From contig JAFVHO010000117.1 in NCBI GenBank assembly GCA_017474485.1, positions 1 to 34,149 on the forward strand: DNA of 34,149 nt, written 5' to 3'. Under the pieces are notes generated by a model that saw only the letters and a program-made list of their open reading frames with translations, did no database searches and was not told where the DNA came from. The translations under genes were made by a program, and so were the position numbers. Of the stretch, positions 23,238 to 32,118 are shown piece after piece (positions within the stretch are counted from its first letter, which is position 1; every line of letters starts with the position of its first letter). The DNA is from Prevotella sp. (GTDB lineage: Bacteria > Bacteroidota > Bacteroidia > Bacteroidales > Bacteroidaceae).

Positions 23238-25178
23238 ATGAAATATCTGAATAAAATAGCAACTTCAGCTTGTTTTGCTGCACTTGGTATGCTCATGCTG
23301 ACAGGCTGCGAGGGCGCAGAACTGTATTCTATCGGCTCTCCCGACTGGATCTCGGAAAAAGTTGACTCCATCCGAAATGCCAACCAAGGTGGTGGCGAGG
23401 AAGAACTTGTAGGAATGGAGGAGGATGTCTATACCGTGGGCGCTACCGACTTTTCTTCAGGCTGGTGGCAGCAGTTCTCCAAATACTACCAGATTCCAGA
23501 GAACGAGAAATGGAATGTGGTGTTCAACCTGAGCATCAATCCAAATGCTTCGAACACTTACAAGAACTTTGCTCTTATCATCAGCAACGACGAAGATCGT
23601 GGTGCTGCTAACTATAAGGAGTATGGTGCCATCCGCTTTGACCACCAGCCCAGCGGTAACTCTGAGTGGGGTGACGAATACATCAACCTTCATCGCGATT
23701 GGGTGGAGAGTAACCTCACGTTCGGTAGCGACACTGACAAGGGCGTCGATAAACTTGGTGGACGCGTGGTGCTGACCATTGATCGTTCCAAAGTAGATAC
23801 GTTCTTTGTGAAAATTACCAATGGAACAGTTACCAAGACTTTCCTGGCACCTGAAAAGCTGCCTAATCTGAATGCTGACGCATCGAATACCACTATCCGT
23901 GCATTCCTGGTGCCTGAGGGTTCTTACATCAACTTCCTCGAGTCGAACGTCGAGCCGATTGGCGGTTTCACCTCTGCTGAGGACAAGAATCCACTGTCGA
24001 TGACCTTCAACGGACTGCCCAACAAGGTGCTTGTCGGCACAAGTTTTGAGGATGCTATAGCCAATATGACTGCTACCGTACAGTTCGAGCAGGAAGTGTC
24101 AAAAGATGTCCCTGCTTCCGACTTGCAGATTGAGTTACTGACAGATATCAGCCAGCTGGGTACACAGAAGTTTATCGCCATCTACAACAAGACGTATAAG
24201 GGCGAAAACTGCGATAAGCCAATTCTGGCCTACGGTACCTTCGAGGTTGTGCCTCCATCGTCATTCGTCACCATCGGTGCCATCGACAACAGCGGTGATT
24301 TCTGGAGTGCTCATTCTGAGAATATCAAGGTAGAGGCCGGCGAGACCTTCGTTACCACCTTCACCAACTACACCAATGGCGCTGCTAACTGGAACAACTT
24401 CTGTGTGGTTCTTACCAGCGACGGAACTGATGAGTACGCAGTGGTACGAGCTGACAACTACGGCTGGGGTAAAGGCTATGAAAACAATCCAAACCTTGAA
24501 ACCAGTGGCGGTCAGACTGACTGGGCTGCATGGCTTAAAGCTATGGACGGGGCAAAGGTGACAACATACGTGACTAATAACGGTAACGGCACAGCCGATG
24601 TAAAGGCTGTTATGGTAGGTAATGATAACATCACTTACGAGCAGTACTATAACGGCATCATCATCTCTAATGACCTGTATTTCCGCTTCACTGTTGACCA
24701 CAGCCACCTGGAATTCGACACTATGATTGGTGCTGAGGACAACTCTACCGCCTTCTGGGGTGCTCACTCTGCCGACTTCAATGTGCCTGTAGGAAAGACA
24801 GTTAGCACACGCTTCAAGAATTTCACCAATGGACTGAACAACTGGAACAACTTCTGTGTGGTTCTTACCAGCGATGGAACTAACGAGTATGGTGTGGTAC
24901 GTTCCGACAACTACGGTTGGGGTAAGTGCTATGAAAACAATCCTAACCTTGTAACCAGCGGTGGTCAGACAGACTGGGCTGCATGGCTTAAGGCTATGGA
25001 TGAAGCCATGGTAACTGTTAGCGTCACTAATAATGGCGGTTCTGTAGATGTTAAGTGTGTGATGGTAGGCAACGACGGCAACACCTATACGCAGAGCTAC
25101 AGTGGCATCGCTCCTACAGATGGCGACAACGTGTTCTTCCGTATGACTGTTGATGGCAGCCATCTCGTATTCGAGTAA
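23238..25178 (+). CDS. Surface glycan-binding lipoprotein (SusE/F position) with three related domains
   Basis: A lipoprotein signal (MLTGC, Cys24) and the place right after susD argue for an outer-surface carbohydrate-binding protein. Three domains of the same kind can be lined up: residues ~64-235 (diverged), ~341-493 and ~494-646. Each has a 'GA.D....W' start, a 'NNFCVVLTSDGT' strand (FALIISND in the first) and, in the last two, YGWGK.YENNPNL and GGQTDWAAWLKAMD. The last two are nearly alike even in DNA, offset by 453 bases (151 codons). An Ig-like segment (~240-338) separates the first and second. I do not recognise the domain family; rich Trp/Tyr/Asn content fits sugar binding. Arabinan as ligand is inferred. 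Confidence 0.8.
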   Translation: MKYLNKIATSACFAALGMLMLTGCEGAELYSIGSPDWISEKVDSIRNANQGGGEEELVGMEEDVYTVGATDFSSGWWQQFSKYYQIPENEKWNVVFNLSINPNASNTYKNFALIISNDEDRGAANYKEYGAIRFDHQPSGNSEWGDEYINLHRDWVESNLTFGSDTDKGVDKLGGRVVLTIDRSKVDTFFVKITNGTVTKTFLAPEKLPNLNADASNTTIRAFLVPEGSYINFLESNVEPIGGFTSAEDKNPLSMTFNGLPNKVLVGTSFEDAIANMTATVQFEQEVSKDVPASDLQIELLTDISQLGTQKFIAIYNKTYKGENCDKPILAYGTFEVVPPSSFVTIGAIDNSGDFWSAHSENIKVEAGETFVTTFTNYTNGAANWNNFCVVLTSDGTDEYAVVRADNYGWGKGYENNPNLETSGGQTDWAAWLKAMDGAKVTTYVTNNGNGTADVKAVMVGNDNITYEQYYNGIIISNDLYFRFTVDHSHLEFDTMIGAEDNSTAFWGAHSADFNVPVGKTVSTRFKNFTNGLNNWNNFCVVLTSDGTNEYGVVRSDNYGWGKCYENNPNLVTSGGQTDWAAWLKAMDEAMVTVSVTNNGGSVDVKCVMVGNDGNTYTQSYSGIAPTDGDNVFFRMTVDGSHLVFE

Positions 25179-25239
25179 TCCTCTCTCATTTGTGAACAAC
25201 AAAATCAAAGAAAACATTCTTTTTAAAAGTAAGATAATT

Positions 25240-26982
25240 ATGAACAAGCAAAATATAAAATATTGGATGATGGCAACAGCCTGTCTGGGTATGCTGACTA
25301 CCGTGACAGGATGTAAAGAGGATGATTTCCCTGACAATGCCATACCCAAAGTTGTAGCTGATACACCAACGGAGTTCAGCGAACAGGTGTTGTGGCCGTC
25401 AAATCTGGCTCGCGTCAGTGTCCATGACCCCAGCGTGGTTTATGACCCCTCATCTTGGTCGTACTATATCTTCGGTTCGCATCGAGGTGTTGCCAAGTCG
25501 GCAAACCTGATGACGTGGACGACTGTCAACGTTCCCTGGGCTGTTAACGGCGAGACTGGTGTTGGTAACGATGCCGCCTTCGTTACACCTGAAGTCACTA
25601 CGGTGAAGAAGGGCGGAGTAGAGGTTGAACTCCCTGCTTTCAACGCTTTCGAGTGGTCGAAGAAGGCCAATGCTGCTTGGAGTGTCGATGGTAACATGTG
25701 GGCACCAGACGTCATCTACAACAAGGAAATGAAGAAGTGGTGTATGTATCTTAGCATCAATGGCGATTTTTGGTACAGCAGCGTTATCTTGCTGACTTCT
25801 GACTACATTGTAGGTCCCTACACCTATCAGGCTCCTGTGGTTATTGGCGGTTTTTCAGCTGGTGACAGCTATAAGGAGACCGACTTGGAACTGGTTATTG
25901 GCGAGCAGGAAACGTTGCCTGCACGCTATGCTACCGGCACAGAATGGGGTAACCGCTATCCTAACTGTATCGACCCATGCGTGTTCTACGACGAAGAGGG
26001 CAAACTCTGGATGTCGTACGGCTCGTGGAGTGGTGGTATCTGGATGCTTGAACTGGACGAAGCTACAGGTCTTCGCGACTACGATGTCACCTATGTCCAG
26101 GAGGGCAGTGGCGATGACATCACCGTTGACCCCTATTTCGGCAAGAAGATTGCTGGTGGCCACTATGTGTCGGGTGAGGCCAGCTATATCGAGTATGTTG
26201 ACGGCTACTACTACTTGTTTATGACCTATGGTGGTCTGATGGCTGGTGGTGATCCTGATGACTACAACAACGGTGGTTACCAGATGCGTATGTTCCGCTC
26301 TGAGAAGCCCGACGGTCCATACGTTGACAGCAAGGGCGGTAATGCCGTGTTCAGCAGCTATGCACTGAACTTCGGTCCTAACGAGAACGACGGCAACCGT
26401 GGTGTCAACATCCTTGGTGCCTACGGAGAGTGGGGCGGTCAGGCTGTTGGTGCTTGGGCTGAGCGTTCACAGGGTCATAATTCAGTGATTGCAGCTCCTG
26501 ACGGTCGTACCTATCTCGTCTATCACAGCCGCTTTCAGGGACAGGGTGAGGGTCACGCTGTGCGTGTTCACCAGATGTATCAGAACGAAGACAAGTGGCT
26601 GGTTGCCGCTCCATTCGAGTACACTGGCGAGATAGCCAAGAGTGCTCAAATTGCCAATGAACAGCTCATTAGCAAGAGTCAGATTGCTGGTAACTACAAG
26701 ATGCTGGTTCACCGCTATAAGCTGAACCACCTTACCAAGGAACTGGCTACACCTGCTGACGTTCAGCTGAATGCCGACGGTTCGATAAGTGGTGACTACA
26801 CAGGCTCTTGGACGGCTAAAGACGGTACTTCTTATGTCAACATCACCCTGAATGGTGCTGAATATAAGGGCGTCATGGTGCTGCAGACACTGGAGCCAAC
26901 CAATAATCAGGTACCAGCATTCACAGGTTTGAACGCTGCAACAGGTGTGACGGCTTGGGGCTACAAAGTCGTCGAGGAATAA
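25240..26982 (+). CDS. GH43 endo-arabinanase-like lipoprotein (first paralogue)
   Basis: ATG 25240 is chosen over the upstream start at 25150 because it gives a proper lipoprotein signal (TTVTGC) and no overlap with the previous gene. The five-bladed GH43 domain shows the three catalytic acids: Asp63 (VHDPSVV, base), Asp245 (NCIDPCVFYDE) and Glu313 (SGEASYIEY, acid). A C-terminal beta domain (about 480-580, ending VTAWGYKVVEE) looks like the one found on bacterial endo-alpha-1,5-arabinanases. As a lipoprotein it is probably displayed at the cell surface and cuts arabinan into pieces for SusCD. Subfamily (4 or 5) is not certain. The next gene is a close paralogue. Confidence 0.9.
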   Translation: MNKQNIKYWMMATACLGMLTTVTGCKEDDFPDNAIPKVVADTPTEFSEQVLWPSNLARVSVHDPSVVYDPSSWSYYIFGSHRGVAKSANLMTWTTVNVPWAVNGETGVGNDAAFVTPEVTTVKKGGVEVELPAFNAFEWSKKANAAWSVDGNMWAPDVIYNKEMKKWCMYLSINGDFWYSSVILLTSDYIVGPYTYQAPVVIGGFSAGDSYKETDLELVIGEQETLPARYATGTEWGNRYPNCIDPCVFYDEEGKLWMSYGSWSGGIWMLELDEATGLRDYDVTYVQEGSGDDITVDPYFGKKIAGGHYVSGEASYIEYVDGYYYLFMTYGGLMAGGDPDDYNNGGYQMRMFRSEKPDGPYVDSKGGNAVFSSYALNFGPNENDGNRGVNILGAYGEWGGQAVGAWAERSQGHNSVIAAPDGRTYLVYHSRFQGQGEGHAVRVHQMYQNEDKWLVAAPFEYTGEIAKSAQIANEQLISKSQIAGNYKMLVHRYKLNHLTKELATPADVQLNADGSISGDYTGSWTAKDGTSYVNITLNGAEYKGVMVLQTLEPTNNQVPAFTGLNAATGVTAWGYKVVEE

Positions 26983-27008
26983 GTGATAATTTAAATATAA
27001 TGATCATC

Positions 27009-27039
27009 TGTGGTGCTCTTCGTGAGCACCACACTTTTT
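27009..27039 (+). terminator. Strong hairpin inside the arabinan operon, between the two GH43 paralogues
   Basis: Perfect 10-bp stem TGTGGTGCTC (27009-27018) with GAGCACCACA (27024-27033), loop TTCGT, then C and five T. It looks like an intrinsic terminator, but no promoter is visible before the next gene, so it may be an attenuator or an mRNA-stability element. Confidence 0.7.
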
Positions 27040-27052
27040 AAAAAAGACCAGA

Positions 27053-28819
27053 ATGAGATCCGTCCTGTTTTTCCTGATGGCTCTTGTGTCCGGCTACTCT
27101 ATGGGGTATTCGTTGAAACGAGTCAGTGTGCATGATCCCAGTATTGTGTGGGATTCTGCATCCAAAACGTATTACATCTTTGGGTCGCATCGTGCTACTG
27201 CCAAGACAACCGACCTGATGCGATGGACTACGCTGACTGCTCCTTGGGCTACAGCGAATAGTACTAATGCTGCCAATAACGTGGCATTTACCTTACCTCA
27301 AGTAACAAAAATCAAGAAAAACGGCGCAGAGGTGAACTTCTCATTCAATGCGATGGCATGGTCGAAACGTGGTAATGCCAACTATAATGTCGATGGCAAT
27401 ATGTGGGCACCTGACGTCATCTATAACAAGGCTATGAAGAAGTGGTGCATGTATCTCAGCGTCAATGGCGACAACTGGTATTCCAGCATCATTCTCCTGA
27501 CCTCAGACAAGATTACAGGTCCTTACCGCTATCAAGCCCCCGTGGTGATAAGCGGATTCCATACCGGTACATCCTATAAGGATACAGACTTAGAGATCGT
27601 CATCGGAACACAGTCGTCGCTACCCTCACGCTATGCTGTCGGCAACAACTGGGGACGCCGCTATCCCAACTGTATAGACCCTTGTGTGTTCTACGACGAA
27701 GCGGGCAAACTATGGCTGTCGTACGGCTCATGGAGTGGTGGCATCTATATGTTGGAACTCGACGAGCAGACCGGTTTACGCGATTACGATGTAGAATACA
27801 GACTGACGGGTTCTGGCGACGGCATTACCGTAGATCCGTATTTTGGCAAAAAGATTGCAGGAGGATACTATGCATCGGGTGAAGGCAGTTATATTGAGTA
27901 TATCGGCGGCTACTACTATCTGTTTGTCACTAATGGCGGCCTAGCGGCGGGCGGTGTGGCCAACGACTACAACAATGGCGGCTATCAGATGCGTGTTTTT
28001 CGCTCTCAGAATCCTGACGGACCGTATGTTGACAGCCATCGTCAGGCAGCACTTTATCCCTCGTATCTGCTGAACTTTGGTTTGAGGGAAAATGATGGCA
28101 ACCGTGGTATCAACATCTTTGGTGCCTACACATCGTGGGGCAGTCAGGTAACAGGCAATATGGGTGAGCGGTCGCAAGGCCACTGTTCCATCATCGCTGC
28201 CGACGACGGTCGTGCCTATCTGGTCTATCATACCCGTTTCCAGAACTGGGGCGAGGCCCATCAGGTGCGCGTCCACCAAGTGTTCCAGAACAAGAGTGGC
28301 TGGTTGGTGGCAGCACCTTTCGAATATACAGGCGAGCAGGTGAAGAGTGCCGACATTGCTACCACGCAGCAGATAGGTACCGCCAAGATAGCCGGTAAGT
28401 ATAAACTGCTGACCCATAACTACAAACTGGATCATACTGCGAAGGCAATCTCAGCACCTGGTGATATTGAACTGAAGAGCGACGGTACCATCAGCGGTGC
28501 TGTTACAGGAACCTGGAGCATTGAGGAAGGTACGTCGTACGTCACCATCCAGACAGGTACTTCACTTTATGATGGTGTTATGATAGAGCAGACGTTAGAA
28601 CCTACCGACCGTAAGACTCCGTCTTTTACTGCATTGTGTACTGCTACAGGCGTCACAATTTGGGGTTACCAGACTGAGGCCTCTACAGGTATTGCCGACA
28701 TTGTGACTGACCGCGTTCAGAAGGCTGAAACATTCTATGACCTTCATGGCCGACGTGTTCTCCAATCGCAGCGTCCTGGTATCTATATCAGAAATGGCAA
28801 GAAATATGTAATAAGATAA
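27053..28819 (+). CDS. GH43 endo-arabinanase-like protein with T9SS-like C-terminal tail (second paralogue)
   Basis: Closely related to the preceding gene throughout the GH43 and C-terminal beta domains, so a tandem duplication. Catalytic residues are kept: Asp28 (VHDPSIV), Asp209 (NCIDPCVFYDE), Glu277 (SGEGSYIEY). It differs at both ends: the signal peptide (about 1-20, ending GYSMGYS) lacks a lipobox Cys, and the C-terminus carries about 45 extra residues with FYDLHGRRV and GIYIRNGKKYVIR. That tail resembles the type IX secretion sorting domains common in Prevotella. The enzyme may therefore be released or anchored by a different route. Activity on alpha-1,5-arabinan is inferred. Confidence 0.9.
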   Translation: MRSVLFFLMALVSGYSMGYSLKRVSVHDPSIVWDSASKTYYIFGSHRATAKTTDLMRWTTLTAPWATANSTNAANNVAFTLPQVTKIKKNGAEVNFSFNAMAWSKRGNANYNVDGNMWAPDVIYNKAMKKWCMYLSVNGDNWYSSIILLTSDKITGPYRYQAPVVISGFHTGTSYKDTDLEIVIGTQSSLPSRYAVGNNWGRRYPNCIDPCVFYDEAGKLWLSYGSWSGGIYMLELDEQTGLRDYDVEYRLTGSGDGITVDPYFGKKIAGGYYASGEGSYIEYIGGYYYLFVTNGGLAAGGVANDYNNGGYQMRVFRSQNPDGPYVDSHRQAALYPSYLLNFGLRENDGNRGINIFGAYTSWGSQVTGNMGERSQGHCSIIAADDGRAYLVYHTRFQNWGEAHQVRVHQVFQNKSGWLVAAPFEYTGEQVKSADIATTQQIGTAKIAGKYKLLTHNYKLDHTAKAISAPGDIELKSDGTISGAVTGTWSIEEGTSYVTIQTGTSLYDGVMIEQTLEPTDRKTPSFTALCTATGVTIWGYQTEASTGIADIVTDRVQKAETFYDLHGRRVLQSQRPGIYIRNGKKYVIR

Positions 28820-28824
28820 GAAAT

Positions 28825-29844
28825 ATGAAGAGAATACTTTTGATGGGACTACTGCTGACAGCCGTTTTGGCTCTCTCTGCCCAAGGACATCATCGCAGAC
28901 GTGCAGGGTTCCAGACCGACACCCCCATGGTACATGACCCTGTCATGGCCTATGAAGACAGCACGTGGCACCTCTTTGCTACAGGCATGGGCATTCAGCA
29001 CATGACGTCCAAGGATCGCAAGACGTGGACTGTCAGTGGTCAACCCGTCATGTCCGTGATGCCCCAATGGACACACGATTCAGTGCCTGGTTTCCAGCAT
29101 CATGTCTGGGCCCCTGACGTTATCCGTTGGCACAATCGCTGGTGGCTCAGTTACAGTTGTTCTACCTTTGGCAAGAACGGTTCTGCCATCGGCCTGCTTT
29201 CGGCGCCGTCGCTGTCGTATCCAGTTTGGAACGATGAGGGCTGTATTGTCACCTCTAAGGAAAAACGCGACAATTGGAATGCCATTGATCCCAACTTCGT
29301 CATTGACGACCAGGATCAACCATGGCTTGTGTGGGGCTCCTTCTGGGATGGTATTCAGCTTGTGCGTCTTGACACGACGATGCATGTTGCCACAGGCGAA
29401 CAGCCGCGTACCATAGCCCGTCGTTACGACCCGGCTTCCAAGAATGTTGCGCCCAATCCTACTTCAAAATATGCTGGTACCAATGCCATAGAGGCACCGT
29501 TTATTTTCAAGCATGCAGGCTGGTATTACCTGTTTGTTTCCTGGGACTACTGCTGCCGTGGTTCAAAGAGCAATTACCGCGTCGCCGTAGGGCGTAGCTG
29601 CCACGTTGGCGGGCCATACCTCGACCGTGACGGCAAAGATATGGCAAAGGGCGGTGGCTCGTTGTTCTTGGAGGGTGACAAGCAGCAATTTGAGGCTGCC
29701 GGTCACTGTGCGGCCTATCATTATAATGGCGAGGACATCTTTATCTGTCATGGTTACAGCATAGCTCATAAAGGGGCATCCATTCTTATTCAACGGCCTA
29801 TCAGCTGGAGTGTTGACGGTTGGCCGTGCTTAATTGATAATTGA
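28825..29844 (+). CDS. GH43 endo-alpha-1,5-L-arabinanase (Arb43A/AbnA type)
   Basis: Single-domain GH43 of 339 residues with a signal peptide (about 1-20). Its sequence follows the well-studied endo-arabinanases of Cellvibrio (Arb43A) and Bacillus (AbnA): VHDPVMAYEDSTWHLF, HHVWAPDVI, NWNAIDPNFV, WGSFWDGI, NAIEAPFIFKH, SWDYCCRG, GGGSLF. Catalytic acids are Asp38 (base), Asp155 and Glu223 (acid). It cuts the alpha-1,5 backbone of arabinan internally. No lipobox is seen, so it may act in the periplasm or be secreted. It starts 5 bp after the previous gene. Confidence 0.92.
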   Translation: MKRILLMGLLLTAVLALSAQGHHRRRAGFQTDTPMVHDPVMAYEDSTWHLFATGMGIQHMTSKDRKTWTVSGQPVMSVMPQWTHDSVPGFQHHVWAPDVIRWHNRWWLSYSCSTFGKNGSAIGLLSAPSLSYPVWNDEGCIVTSKEKRDNWNAIDPNFVIDDQDQPWLVWGSFWDGIQLVRLDTTMHVATGEQPRTIARRYDPASKNVAPNPTSKYAGTNAIEAPFIFKHAGWYYLFVSWDYCCRGSKSNYRVAVGRSCHVGGPYLDRDGKDMAKGGGSLFLEGDKQQFEAAGHCAAYHYNGEDIFICHGYSIAHKGASILIQRPISWSVDGWPCLIDN

Positions 29845-29862
29845 CAATTGAAATTAATCATT

Positions 29863-31986
29863 ATGCAGCGTATAATCATTCTCACATTTTTCATTTTCAT
29901 TTCTTATTTCTCATTTCTCATTTCTCATTTGCCAACGGCAAGTGCGCAGACGTCGTGGATAGCTGATAATGGTAATGGCACGTTTACCAACCCCCTGTTC
30001 TACGATGAGTTTTCTGACCCAGACGTCATTCGTGTGGGCGACGACTACTATCTTGCAGGAACGACGATGCACACGGTGCCAGGTTTGGTCATCCTGCACT
30101 CCAAGGACCTTGTAAACTGGGAGAATATCTCGTGTTGTTTTGACCGTTTCGACTTTCCTGATGACAAGTTTGCCCTGAAGAATCATCAGGAAATATACGG
30201 TCAGGGCATCTGGGCACCAGCCATCCGCTATGCTAACGGACAGTTCTATGTCTTTTCAAACGTCAACGGTAAGGGGCTGCAATGCTTTACTTCCAAGGAT
30301 ATCCGAGGACCTTGGACGCATCACAACATGCAAGGAAATATCTATGACCTCTCTGTACTCTTCGATGATGACGGCAAGATTTACGCCATCCACAAGTATG
30401 GTGAGGTACACTGCACGGAGTTGAAGCCCGACATGAGCGGTCCTGTGGAAGGCACCGACCGTGTCATTATTCCTGAGGGCAACGGCATTGGTGAGGGACA
30501 CCACATGTATAAAATCAATGGCATGTATTACCTTATCTCTACCGACTATTCACCCAACGGACGTACGCTCTGCTCACGTTCGAAGAGCATCTGGGGACCC
30601 TACGAGACCCGTGTCATCACTGCCGACGAGACTTACGGCTATCATGGCGTAGGGCGCACTATCGTGCCTCGTGGCACGAAATACCGCATCGGCGAGGATG
30701 GCACCAAGTTTGGCATCGCGCCAGCCAGTGCCGATGCCACAGGTTGTGACAATGCCCATCAGGGCGGCATCGTACAGGCCAGTGACGGTTCGTGGTGGGC
30801 CCTGCTCATGCAAGACTTCCACTCCATTGGCCGTACTGTCTGCCTCATGCCGATAACATGGAAGGATGGATGGCCCATGATTGGTCTTGAGGGTAACTTG
30901 GGACGTGCACCACGCACGTGGTTCAAGCCCATGTCTGCTGCGCTCCAATCGCAACACACTGTACCTTATGCCCCTTACAATCGCAATGAGGACTTTAACG
31001 GTAAGACGTTAGGACGTGTGTGGCAGTGGAACCACAATCCGGACGACAGCAAGTGGAGTCTGAAGAACGGACACCTGCGCCTGCAGTCAATGCCTGCCGA
31101 ACAACTGATGTGGGCACGCAATACGCTTACCCAGCGTGTCATCGGTCCTACGTCTGTGACCACTGTCGAACTCTACACCAAAGGTATGAAGGATGGCGAC
31201 GTTGCCGGTCTTGGCAATATCAATGTGCCCTGCTCATGGATTGGTGTCGTGAAGGATGGCAAGACCCTGACGCTGCGCTGTTTCGAACAACTCACCAACG
31301 ACACCGTCATCGTCTCTGTTCCCGCAGATTTGTCTGGCGGCAAGATATATCTTCGCTGCATTGGCGACTACGACAACAACCAGGCGCAGTATGCCTATTC
31401 TTTCAATGGCGATACCTACTCCATGCTGGGTCGTATGATGCCACTCACGTATCAGCTCATCTCCTTCCAAGGTTCGCGCCATGCTCTCTTTGCCTTTAAC
31501 CATAAAGGACAGAAGGGTGGCTATGCCGAGTTCGATAACTTTACCGTCGTTGAGCCCAAGGCTGACCGTAGCAAGAATATCCCATACGGTAAGACTATCC
31601 GCATCATCAACAAGGCTACCAACCGACCTGCTGTTGCATTGAAACATGGTGTGCTCTACGATACGCATGGTGGCGACAAGAGCACACTGACTCAGTTCCG
31701 CGTTATCGACCGCCAATCAGGTCGTGTGGCCCTTCAGTGTGTTGACGGACGATACATAAAAGTGTATGGCGACGGCTTGCCTGGCGATGTACGTTTTACC
31801 ACCGACCCCAAGGAGGCCGAAGAGTTTCTGTGGCAAGACTATCTCGACCACGACTTCATGCTCCTTTCATTGAAGAATCACAGATACCTGGGCAAGAGTC
31901 CTACAACGGGCAGTCCTTATTCCATGGATTTTGCCGGACCCGATCCTGCCCGTCGCAACGGTGCTGTGTTCCGTTGGGAAGAATAG
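29863..31986 (+). CDS. GH43 (subfamily 12-like) arabinan-degrading enzyme with C-terminal beta-trefoil-like domain
   Basis: ATG 29863 is preferred over a TTG at 29848. The signal peptide (1-29, ending TASAQ) is encoded by a heptad repeat. The GH43 domain (about 40-345) has Asp52 (FSDPDVIRVGDDYYL), Asp162 (YDLSVLFDDDGKIY) and Glu211 (GEGHHMYKINGMYYL). A concanavalin-like C-terminal domain of beta-xylosidase type follows (about 365-545), then about 145 residues that look like a beta-trefoil (KTIRIINKAT, RYIKVYGDG, NHRYLGKSP). This architecture suggests an exo-acting arabinofuranosidase or arabinanase working on imported oligosaccharides in the periplasm. Exact linkage is not known. It is the last gene of the operon; a terminator follows after 19 bp. 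Confidence 0.85.
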   Translation: MQRIIILTFFIFISYFSFLISHLPTASAQTSWIADNGNGTFTNPLFYDEFSDPDVIRVGDDYYLAGTTMHTVPGLVILHSKDLVNWENISCCFDRFDFPDDKFALKNHQEIYGQGIWAPAIRYANGQFYVFSNVNGKGLQCFTSKDIRGPWTHHNMQGNIYDLSVLFDDDGKIYAIHKYGEVHCTELKPDMSGPVEGTDRVIIPEGNGIGEGHHMYKINGMYYLISTDYSPNGRTLCSRSKSIWGPYETRVITADETYGYHGVGRTIVPRGTKYRIGEDGTKFGIAPASADATGCDNAHQGGIVQASDGSWWALLMQDFHSIGRTVCLMPITWKDGWPMIGLEGNLGRAPRTWFKPMSAALQSQHTVPYAPYNRNEDFNGKTLGRVWQWNHNPDDSKWSLKNGHLRLQSMPAEQLMWARNTLTQRVIGPTSVTTVELYTKGMKDGDVAGLGNINVPCSWIGVVKDGKTLTLRCFEQLTNDTVIVSVPADLSGGKIYLRCIGDYDNNQAQYAYSFNGDTYSMLGRMMPLTYQLISFQGSRHALFAFNHKGQKGGYAEFDNFTVVEPKADRSKNIPYGKTIRIINKATNRPAVALKHGVLYDTHGGDKSTLTQFRVIDRQSGRVALQCVDGRYIKVYGDGLPGDVRFTTDPKEAEEFLWQDYLDHDFMLLSLKNHRYLGKSPTTGSPYSMDFAGPDPARRNGAVFRWEE
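29899..29926 (+). repeat. Heptad repeat inside the signal peptide of the fourth GH43 gene
   Basis: ATTTCTT followed by three copies of ATTTCTC, preceded by two looser units. It encodes the hydrophobic core of the signal peptide (ISYFSFLIS). Confidence 0.85.
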
Positions 31987-32005
31987 TACGAAGCATCAGA
32001 ATAAT

Positions 32006-32046
32006 AAAAAAAACTGGGACCCTCGTTTCGAGAGCCCCAGTTTTTC
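32006..32046. terminator. Bidirectional terminator between the arabinan operon and the GH51 gene
   Basis: AAAAACTGGG (32009-32018) pairs with CCCAGTTTTT (32036-32045); an inner CTCG/CGAG stem closes the loop. A and T runs on both sides let it work in both directions. Confidence 0.85.
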
Positions 32047-32048
32047 TT

Positions 32049-32118
32049 ACTCATCCATCATCCATCATCCTTCTTCCATCATCCATCATCCATCTTCCAT
32101 CTTCCTTCTTCCATCTTA
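32049..32118. repeat. Ten-unit heptad repeat at the 3' end of the GH51 gene
   Basis: From 32049 every seven bases form a unit of the CATCATC / CATCTTC / CTTCTTC kind, running into the GH51 stop codon (32116-32118). Confidence 0.85.

Noticed and set aside
25150-25239. The start at 25150 for the first GH43 paralogue
   Set aside because: It overlaps the end of the previous gene and puts 30 residues before the lipoprotein signal that begins at 25240.
24261-25349. A 362-codon minus-strand frame opposite the surface binding protein
   Set aside because: It shows the same duplicated blocks as the plus-strand gene only because it is its complement; nothing supports translation.
3601-32118. The repeat arrays as CRISPR
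   Set aside because: Units are 7-8 bp without spacers and no cas genes are present.
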